Positions 57,316 through 64,000 of a DNA stretch of 64,000 nucleotides are shown piece after piece. Within the stretch, counting starts at the first letter, position 1, and the number at the start of each line of letters is the position of its first letter. This stretch comes from Variovorax paradoxus B4 (lineage in GTDB: Bacteria; Pseudomonadota; Gammaproteobacteria; Burkholderiales; Burkholderiaceae_C). Below the pieces are notes generated by a model. That model did no database searches. It saw only the letters and a list, made by a program, of their open reading frames with translations, and was not told where the DNA came from. The position numbers and the translations under genes were made by a program. The stretch covers positions 744,001-808,000 of the forward strand of contig NC_022247.1 of NCBI RefSeq assembly GCF_000463015.1, given 5' to 3'.

Positions 57316-57936
57316 ATGACCGCTGATCCAGTGAACGCAGTTGACACCACGCCGGGCACGCCGGAGGAAGAAAGCACCTCCGTGCTGGCTCCCGCCGCCA
57401 ACCCTGATCTGCGTTGGTACGTGGTGCATGCCTACTCGGGCATGGAAAAGGCCGTCGAGCGCAACATCATCGAGCGCATCAACCGCGCCGGCATGCAGGA
57501 CAAGTTCGGCCGCATCCTGGTGCCGACCGAAGAAGTGGTCGAGATCAAGAACGGCCAGAAGCGCACCACCGAGCGCCGCTTCTTCCCCGGCTACGTGCTG
57601 GTCGAAATGATCATGGACGACGAGAGCTGGCACCTGGTGAAGCACACCAACAAGGTGACGGGTTTCGTGGGCGGCGCCAAGAACCGTCCGGCCCCGATCT
57701 CGCAGAAAGAGGTCGAAGGCATCGTCAGCCAGATGCAGCAGGGCACCGAGAAGCCGCGCCACAAGGTCGAGTTCACCGTGGGCGAATTCGTGCGTGTCAA
57801 GGAAGGCCCGTTCACCGACTTCAACGGCACCGTCGAGGAAGTCAACTACGAGAAGAGCAAGGTCAGCGTGTCGGTCATGATCTTCGGCCGCGCAACGCCC
57901 GTGGAGCTCGAGTTCAGCCAGGTCGAGAAGACCTGA
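57316..57936 (+). CDS. nusG: Transcription elongation/antitermination factor NusG
   Basis: A 206-residue factor with an NGN domain ([18 protein letters not shown]) and a C-terminal KOW domain ([21 protein letters not shown]). The N-terminal about 25 residues are an acidic/Pro-Ala extension. It follows secE directly. Confidence 0.96.
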   Translation: MTADPVNAVDTTPGTPEEESTSVLAPAANPDLRWYVVHAYSGMEKAVERNIIERINRAGMQDKFGRILVPTEEVVEIKNGQKRTTERRFFPGYVLVEMIMDDESWHLVKHTNKVTGFVGGAKNRPAPISQKEVEGIVSQMQQGTEKPRHKVEFTVGEFVRVKEGPFTDFNGTVEEVNYEKSKVSVSVMIFGRATPVELEFSQVEKT

Positions 57937-58073
57937 GCCCCCGCCGGTCCGCGGACCGGAACCATTCCCGGCTGCGCGTTGTCCGACTCGGCGCGCGGCC
58001 TTGATCGAAGAGTCGTTCAACCCCGGGGAGCCGCGGCGAAAGCCAAGGCGATATCACCCGCAAGGAGCAAAGC

Positions 58074-58505
58074 ATGGCGAAAAAAATCGTCGGCTTCATC
58101 AAGCTGCAAGTCCCAGCTGGTAAGGCCAACCCGTCACCACCCATCGGTCCCGCACTGGGCCAGCGTGGTTTGAACATCATGGAGTTCTGCAAGGCGTTCA
58201 ACGCGCAGACCCAGAGCGTCGAGCCTGGTCTGCCGCTGCCGGTGGTCATCACCGCGTTCGCTGACAAGAGCTTCACCTTCATCATCAAGACGCCGCCGGC
58301 GATCACCTTGATCAAGAAGGCCATCAAGCTGGACAAGGGCTCGGCCCGTCCGCACACCGACAAGGTCGGCAAGATCACGCGCGCACAGCTCGAAGAGATC
58401 GCCAAGACCAAGATGAAGGACCTGACTGCCGCCGACCTGGACGCGGCAGTTCGCACCATCGCCGGCTCTGCCCGTTCGATGGGCGTGAATGTGGAGGGCG
58501 TGTAA
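58074..58505 (+). CDS. rplK: Ribosomal protein L11
   Basis: A 143-residue 50S protein of the GTPase-associated centre. It begins [20 protein letters not shown] and has the [19 protein letters not shown] motif. It abuts rplA: the stop TAA is followed at once by ATG. Confidence 0.97.
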   Translation: MAKKIVGFIKLQVPAGKANPSPPIGPALGQRGLNIMEFCKAFNAQTQSVEPGLPLPVVITAFADKSFTFIIKTPPAITLIKKAIKLDKGSARPHTDKVGKITRAQLEEIAKTKMKDLTAADLDAAVRTIAGSARSMGVNVEGV

Positions 58506-59204
58506 ATGGCCAAGATGACCAAGAAGCAAAAAGCGCTCGCTGGCAAGGTCGACAGCAACAAGCTGTACCCGCTGGCTGACGCGATCGGTATCGTGAAAGA
58601 CGCCGCCACCGCCAAGTTCGACGAATCGATCGACGTGGCCGTGCAGCTCGGCATCGACGCGAAGAAGTCGGACCAGGTCGTGCGTGGCGCCGTCGTGCTG
58701 CCCAACGGCACCGGCAAGACCAAGCGCGTGGCCGTGTTCGCCCAGGGCGCCAAGGCTGAAGAAGCCAAGGCCGCCGGCGCCGACATCGTCGGCATGGACG
58801 ACCTGGCTGCCATGGTCAAGGCTGGCGACATGCCTTTCGACGTCGTGATTGCTGCCCCTGACGCGATGCGCGTCGTCGGTACGCTCGGCCAGATCCTCGG
58901 CCCGCGCGGCCTGATGCCCAACCCCAAGGTTGGCACGGTGACTCCGGACGTCGCCACGGCCGTGAAGAACGCCAAGGCTGGCCAGGTTCAGTTCCGCGTC
59001 GACAAGGCCGGCATCGTGCACGGCACGATCGGCCGCCGCTCGTTCGACAGCGACAAGCTGCAAGGCAACCTCGCTGCGCTGATCGACGCTCTGGTCAAGG
59101 CCAAGCCGGCGACCAGCAAGGGCGTGTACCTGCGCAAGGTGGCTGTGTCGTCGACCATGGGTCTGGGTGTCCGCGTGGACACGCAAACCATCTCGGCGAG
59201 CTAA
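58506..59204 (+). CDS. rplA: Ribosomal protein L1
   Basis: A 232-residue protein of the L1 stalk. The signature [15 protein letters not shown] and [16 protein letters not shown] are present. In bacteria L1 also represses translation of the L11 message. It forms a pair with rplK. Confidence 0.97.
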   Translation: MAKMTKKQKALAGKVDSNKLYPLADAIGIVKDAATAKFDESIDVAVQLGIDAKKSDQVVRGAVVLPNGTGKTKRVAVFAQGAKAEEAKAAGADIVGMDDLAAMVKAGDMPFDVVIAAPDAMRVVGTLGQILGPRGLMPNPKVGTVTPDVATAVKNAKAGQVQFRVDKAGIVHGTIGRRSFDSDKLQGNLAALIDALVKAKPATSKGVYLRKVAVSSTMGLGVRVDTQTISAS

Positions 59205-59448
59205 AGAGATTTGCTTCACCCGGAAGGGTGGGGCGAATGTGGTGGGTCGCGGCAGCTTCGGTTGCCGTGGGCCATCCAAGACCGCTGGTGTGCAGGGTGC
59301 CTGCACTTAATTGCCGGACCTTTTGTCCGGCAGCCAGCGCAGATGGCGATCCCGCTGCAAGGAATTTGATTTTTGTTCCTGACAGTTGGTCGCTGCATGA
59401 AGCGCGATCCGAGGCCCCGGCCGAAGGTCGCATTAAAAGGAGTAGACC
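59205..59448 (+). promoter_or_regulatory. L10 leader (ribosomal protein autoregulation)
   Basis: The 244-base untranslated stretch before rplJ is where the L10(L12)4 complex binds its own message in proteobacteria. It contains strong stems, such as GCCGGACCTTTTGTCCGGC (about 59313-59331). The position and length fit; the exact L10 kink-turn was not modelled. Confidence 0.6.
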
Positions 59449-59982
59449 TTGAGTCTGAATCGCAGTGAGAAAGAAGCGGTCATCAGTGATGTGACCAGCC
59501 TCGCCGCTAAAGCTCAAACGCTCGTGATGGCGGAATACCGTGGCATCACGGTGGCCGATATGACCAAACTGCGCAGCGAAGCTCGCAGCAAGGGTGTGAC
59601 CCTCAGCGTGTTGAAGAACACGCTGGCACGCCGTGCTGTCGCTGGTAGCGCGTTTGAGATTGTTGGCGACCAGATGACCGGTCCGCTGATCTATGGCTTT
59701 TCCGAAGACGCAGTGGCCGCCGCCAAGGTGGTGGCCGATTTCGCGAAGACCAACGACAAGTTGGTGATTCGCGGCGGCGCATTCGGCGGCAAGGCCCTGG
59801 ACGTGAACGGCGTGAAGCAACTGGCCAACATCCCTTCGAAGGAAGTGCTGCTGGCGCAATTGCTGGGCTTGATGCAATCCCCGATCTCTCGTACCGCCCG
59901 CGTGCTCGCGGCGCTGGCCGAGAAGCGCGGTGGTGGCGAAGCTGCACCCGCCGATGCACCGGCAGAAGCGCAGGCTGCATAA
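59449..59982 (+). CDS. rplJ: Ribosomal protein L10
   Basis: A 177-residue stalk-base protein starting [14 protein letters not shown], with the L10 motif [17 protein letters not shown] and a C-terminal Ala-rich helix that binds L7/L12. The start is TTG at 59449 with an AAAAGGAG ribosome site. TTG here is shared by Comamonadaceae as I recall and fits translational autoregulation. Confidence 0.95.
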   Translation: MSLNRSEKEAVISDVTSLAAKAQTLVMAEYRGITVADMTKLRSEARSKGVTLSVLKNTLARRAVAGSAFEIVGDQMTGPLIYGFSEDAVAAAKVVADFAKTNDKLVIRGGAFGGKALDVNGVKQLANIPSKEVLLAQLLGLMQSPISRTARVLAALAEKRGGGEAAPADAPAEAQAA

Positions 59983-60025
59983 GCCTTGCGTTTGAAATAT
60001 TCAACCCAATTGTTAGGAAACAAAA

Positions 60026-60403
<378 letters not shown>

Positions 60404-60413
60404 TTCAGACCCC

Positions 60414-60448
60414 CTGGAGGGCTGGAGGTGCCTGAAAAGGCCCTCCAG
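60414..60448 (+). terminator. rplL-rpoB attenuator-type hairpin
   Basis: CTGGAGGGC (60414-60422) pairs perfectly with GCCCTCCAG (60440-60448) around a 17-base loop, followed by CCTTTG. With only a short T-run it would terminate partially, as the known attenuator between rplL and rpoB does. Confidence 0.6.
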
Positions 60449-60653
60449 CCTTTGCCGCTTTCAGAGCGCACCCAAAAGCCGCCATCCCAACGCGTTTTTT
60501 GAGTGTCTTCTGACCCCGACTGCAGAAGACCCCTTGGTTCGGGCGATGTGCAACGCATCGCTGTCCGCCAACGGCTGGTAGTGGCCAGCCGCCAAGCAGT
60601 GGTGCCTCGGCACTGCTGACAAGTCGCTGAAGATCTCAAGCTCCGGAGCTCTC

Positions 60654-63600
60654 ATGGCCCAATCGTCCGCGTACAGTTACACCGAACGCAAGCGCATCCG
60701 AAAAAGTTTCGGCAATCGCGACAGCGTCGTAGAAATCCCCTACCTGCTGCAGATGCAGAAAGACGCGTACACCGCGTTCCTGCAAGCCGGCATTCCTCCC
60801 AAACAGCGCACCGTCGAAGGCCTGCAGGCCGCGTTCGACGCTGCCTTCCCGATCGTCTCGCACAATGGTTTTGTCGAGATGAAGTTCCTCGAGTACAACC
60901 TCGCGAAGCCCGCCTTCGACGTGCGCGAATGCCAGACCCGTGGCCTGACCTTCGCCTCGGCCGTGCGCGCCAAGGTTCAGCTCATCATCTATGACCGCGA
61001 ATCGTCGACTTCGCAGTCGAAGGTGGTCAAGGAAGTGAAGGAACAAGAGGTCTACATGGGCGAAGTGCCGCTCATGACCGAAAAGGGTTCCTTCATCATC
61101 AACGGCACCGAGCGCGTGATCGTCTCGCAGCTGCACCGTTCGCCGGGCGTGTTCTTCGAACACGACAAGGGCAAGACGCACAGCTCGGGCAAGCTCCTGT
61201 TCTCGGCCCGCGTGATTCCCTACCGCGGTTCGTGGCTCGACTTCGAGTTCGACCCGAAGGACATGCTGTACTTCCGCGTCGACCGCCGCCGCAAGATGCC
61301 GGTCACGATCCTGCTGAAGGCCATCGGCCTGAACCCGGAATCGATCCTCGCGAACTTCTTCGTGAACGACAACTTCCGCCTGATGGACAGCGGTGCGCAG
61401 ATGGAATTCGTTCCCGAGCGCCTGCGCGGCGAAGTCGCGCGCTTCGACATCACCGACAAGTCGGGCAAGGTCGTGGTCGCCAAGGACAAGCGCGTGACCG
61501 CGCGCCACACGCGTGAACTCGAGCAGTCGGGCACCACGCACATCAGCGTGCCGGAAGACTTCCTGGTCGGCCGCGTCATCGCCCGCAACATCGTCGACGC
61601 CGACTCCGGCGAAATCCTGGCCAAGGCCAACGACGAGCTGACCGAAGCGCTGCTGAAGAAGCTGCGCACGGCCGGCGTGCAGGACATCCAGGTGATCTAC
61701 ACCAACGAACTCGACCAGGGCGCGTACATCTCGCAGACCCTGCGCATCGACGAGACGGTGGACGAGTTCGCAGCCCGCGTGGCCATCTACCGCATGATGC
61801 GCCCCGGCGAGCCGCCGACGGAAGACGCAGTGCAGGCCCTGTTCCAGCGCCTGTTCTACAACCCGGACACGTACGACCTGTCGCGCGTCGGCCGCATGAA
61901 GTTCAACGCCAAGGTCGGCCGCGACGAATCGACCGGCCCGATGGTGCTGACCAACGAAGACATCCTGGCCGTGGTCAAGATCCTCGTGGACCTGCGCAAC
62001 GGCAACGGCGAAGTCGACGACATCGACCACCTGGGCAACCGCCGCGTGCGCTGCGTCGGCGAACTGGCCGAGAACCAGTACCGCACCGGCCTGGCCCGCA
62101 TCGAGAAGGCCGTGAAGGAACGTCTGGGCCAGGCGGAGCAAGAGCCGCTGATGCCGCACGACCTGATCAACAGCAAGCCGATCTCGGCCGCGCTGAAGGA
62201 ATTCTTCGGCGCCTCGCAGCTGTCGCAGTTCATGGACCAGACGAACCCGCTGTCCGAAATCACCCACAAGCGCCGCGTGTCGGCCCTTGGCCCGGGCGGT
62301 CTGACGCGCGAACGTGCAGGCTTCGAAGTGCGCGACGTGCACGTCACGCATTACGGCCGCGTGTGCCCGATCGAAACGCCTGAAGGCCCGAACATCGGCC
62401 TGATCAACTCGCTGGCCCTGTACGCCCGCCTGAACGAATACGGCTTCATCGAGACGCCGTACCGCCGCGTGGTCGATGGCAAGGTCACGATGGACATCGA
62501 CTACCTGTCGGCCATCGAAGAAGGCAAGTACGTCATCGCCCAGGCCAATGCGGTCCTGGACAAGGAAGGCAAGCTGATCGGCGACCTGGTCTCCGCCCGC
62601 GAAGCCGGCGAATCGATCCTGGTCGGCGCCGAGCGCGTGCAGTACATGGACGTGTCGCCCGCGCAGATCGTGTCGGTGGCTGCATCGCTCGTGCCGTTCC
62701 TCGAGCACGACGATGCGAACCGCGCGCTGATGGGCGCCAACATGCAGCGCCAGGCCGTGCCTGTGTTGCGTCCCGAGAAGCCGATCGTCGGTACCGGCAT
62801 CGAGCGCGTCTCCGCGGTCGACTCGGGCACCGTGGTCACGGCCACCCGTGGCGGTATCGTCGATTACGTCGACGCGACCCGCATCGTGGTGCGCGTGAAC
62901 GACGCCGAAGCGGCTGCCGGTGAAGTCGGTGTGGACATCTACAACCTGATCAAGTATCAGCGTTCGAACCAGAACACCAACATCCACCAGCGCCCGATCG
63001 TCAAGCGCGGCGACAAGATCGCCAAGGGCGACGTGGTGGCTGACGGCGCATCGACCGACCTCGGCGAACTGGCCCTGGGCCAGAACATGCTGATCGCGTT
63101 TATGCCGTGGAACGGCTACAACTTCGAAGACTCGATCCTGATCTCGGAACGCGTGGTCGCCGAAGACCGCTACACCTCGATCCACATCGAGGAACTGGTG
63201 GTGATGGCCCGCGACACCAAGCTCGGTGCCGAAGAAATCACGCGCGACATCCCGAACCTGGCCGAGCAGCAGCTCAACCGCCTGGACGAATCCGGCATCA
63301 TCTATGTCGGCGCCGAAGTGCAGCCGGGCGACACGCTGGTGGGCAAGGTCACGCCGAAGGGCGAGACCACGCTGACGCCCGAAGAGAAGCTGCTTCGCGC
63401 CATCTTCGGCGAGAAGGCTTCCGACGTGAAGGACACCTCGCTGCGTGTGGACCAGGGCTCGCAAGGCACCGTGATCGACGTGCAGGTGTTCACCCGCGAA
63501 GGCATCACGCGCGACAAGCGCGCCCAGCAGATCATCGACGACGAGCTCAAGCGCTTCCGCCTCGACCTGAACGACCAGCTTCGCATCGTCGAAGCCGACG

Positions 63601-64000
63601 CGTTCGACCGTATCGAGAAGCTCTTGACCGGCAAGGTCGCCAACGGCGGCCCGAACAAGCTGGCCAAGGGCACCAAGCTCGACAAGGCCTACCTGTCGTC
63701 GGTCGAGAAGTTCCACTGGTTCGACATCCGCCCGGCGGACGACGAAGTGGCGACGCAGCTCGAGTCGATCAAGAACTCGCTCGAGCAGACGCGCCACAGC
63801 TTCGACCTCGCGTTCGAAGAAAAGCGCAAGAAGCTCACGCAGGGCGACGAGCTGCCCGCGGGCGTGCTCAAGATGGTCAAGGTCTACCTGGCCGTCAAGC
63901 GCCGCCTGCAACCCGGCGACAAGATGGCCGGCCGCCACGGCAACAAGGGTGTGGTGTCGAAGATCGTTCCGGTCGAAGACATGCCCCACATGGCCGACGG
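60654..64000 (+). CDS. rpoB: RNA polymerase beta subunit (3' end beyond window)
   Basis: The start at 60654 gives [20 protein letters not shown]. The frame is open to the window edge (1115 codons of about 1370). Landmarks are the rifampicin region [29 protein letters not shown] stretch (near 62205-62280), [19 protein letters not shown], and the late [12 protein letters not shown]. The gene lies 250 bases after rplL. Confidence 0.98.
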   Translation, partial: MAQSSAYSYTERKRIRKSFGNRDSVVEIPYLLQMQKDAYTAFLQAGIPPKQRTVEGLQAAFDAAFPIVSHNGFVEMKFLEYNLAKPAFDVRECQTRGLTFASAVRAKVQLIIYDRESSTSQSKVVKEVKEQEVYMGEVPLMTEKGSFIINGTERVIVSQLHRSPGVFFEHDKGKTHSSGKLLFSARVIPYRGSWLDFEFDPKDMLYFRVDRRRKMPVTILLKAIGLNPESILANFFVNDNFRLMDSGAQMEFVPERLRGEVARFDITDKSGKVVVAKDKRVTARHTRELEQSGTTHISVPEDFLVGRVIARNIVDADSGEILAKANDELTEALLKKLRTAGVQDIQVIYTNELDQGAYISQTLRIDETVDEFAARVAIYRMMRPGEPPTEDAVQALFQRLFYNPDTYDLSRVGRMKFNAKVGRDESTGPMVLTNEDILAVVKILVDLRNGNGEVDDIDHLGNRRVRCVGELAENQYRTGLARIEKAVKERLGQAEQEPLMPHDLINSKPISAALKEFFGASQLSQFMDQTNPLSEITHKRRVSALGPGGLTRERAGFEVRDVHVTHYGRVCPIETPEGPNIGLINSLALYARLNEYGFIETPYRRVVDGKVTMDIDYLSAIEEGKYVIAQANAVLDKEGKLIGDLVSAREAGESILVGAERVQYMDVSPAQIVSVAASLVPFLEHDDANRALMGANMQRQAVPVLRPEKPIVGTGIERVSAVDSGTVVTATRGGIVDYVDATRIVVRVNDAEAAAGEVGVDIYNLIKYQRSNQNTNIHQRPIVKRGDKIAKGDVVADGASTDLGELALGQNMLIAFMPWNGYNFEDSILISERVVAEDRYTSIHIEELVVMARDTKLGAEEITRDIPNLAEQQLNRLDESGIIYVGAEVQPGDTLVGKVTPKGETTLTPEEKLLRAIFGEKASDVKDTSLRVDQGSQGTVIDVQVFTREGITRDKRAQQIIDDELKRFRLDLNDQLRIVEADAFDRIEKLLTGKVANGGPNKLAKGTKLDKAYLSSVEKFHWFDIRPADDEVATQLESIKNSLEQTRHSFDLAFEEKRKKLTQGDELPAGVLKMVKVYLAVKRRLQPGDKMAGRHGNKGVVSKIVPVEDMPHMAD

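Noticed and set aside
60636..63989. 1117-residue open frame on the minus strand
   Set aside because: It is the exact shadow of rpoB in a GC-rich, codon-biased gene; the translation is His/Asp/Val/Leu-rich and shows no domain.

Overview
The window comes from a GC-rich betaproteobacterium of the order Burkholderiales, most likely a Comamonadaceae member such as Variovorax. This rests on the trpE-trpG-trpD-trpC-ung cluster followed by tRNA-Tyr/Gly/Thr-tuf-tRNA-Trp-secE-nusG-rplKAJL-rpoB, a TTG-started rplJ, several Bug-type (tripartite tricarboxylate) binding proteins and NagR/NagGH-type aromatic catabolism genes. No database search was possible. Assignments come from motifs and from remembered family sequences.

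Left part (1-41 kb) is accessory and catabolic. An RND efflux operon (permease cut by the window edge, adaptor, outer-membrane factor) with a LysR regulator lies at 1-6.3 kb. A small tautomerase/hydrolase pair follows. Then comes a minus-strand Liv-type ABC transporter (livKHMGF) ending in nagL, the glutathione-dependent maleylpyruvate isomerase. At 13.6-17.9 kb a LysR gene diverges from an operon of a Bug binding protein, a metal-site-poor M28-like protein and a GH43-like beta-propeller protein. At 18.4-29.7 kb a salicylaldehyde/salicylate-to-gentisate pathway is nearly complete: salicylaldehyde dehydrogenase (nahF), GMC oxidoreductase, a GAF/Fis regulator without an AAA+ domain, gentisate dioxygenase (nagI), fumarylpyruvate hydrolase (nagK), the four-part salicylate 5-hydroxylase (nagAa, nagAb, nagH, nagG) and divergent nagR. 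The one missing step, nagL, is the gene 10 kb away beside the Liv transporter.

At 29.7-33.6 kb a flavin reductase and a luciferase-like monooxygenase form an operon with a candidate sigma-54 promoter and a perfect upstream palindrome, followed by a sigma-54 activator. An IS5-family element (33758-34630) follows. Next is a maleate isomerase / Bug protein / exported argininosuccinate-lyase-like operon, split by an antisense group II intron that lies exactly against the Shine-Dalgarno sequence of the Bug gene.

At 41-46.5 kb is a decayed, lower-GC island: fragments of IS1182- and IS30-family transposases, a truncated acyl-CoA synthetase, an HTH gene, and a 987-residue helicase that seems to carry a C-terminal PD-(D/E)xK nuclease. 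The helicase is the best candidate here for an undescribed antiphage system. The island ends at three copies of an about 15-bp repeat, the last of which forms the 5' end of gph, leaving that gene with only a TTG start.

From 46.5 kb to the right end the window is core chromosome: gph, an exported chalcone-isomerase-like protein, a trp operon with three extra genes (a GxxExxY protein, threonine aldolase and a LysE-family exporter), ung, and the tuf-secE-nusG-ribosomal protein-rpoB block, with rpoB cut by the window edge.
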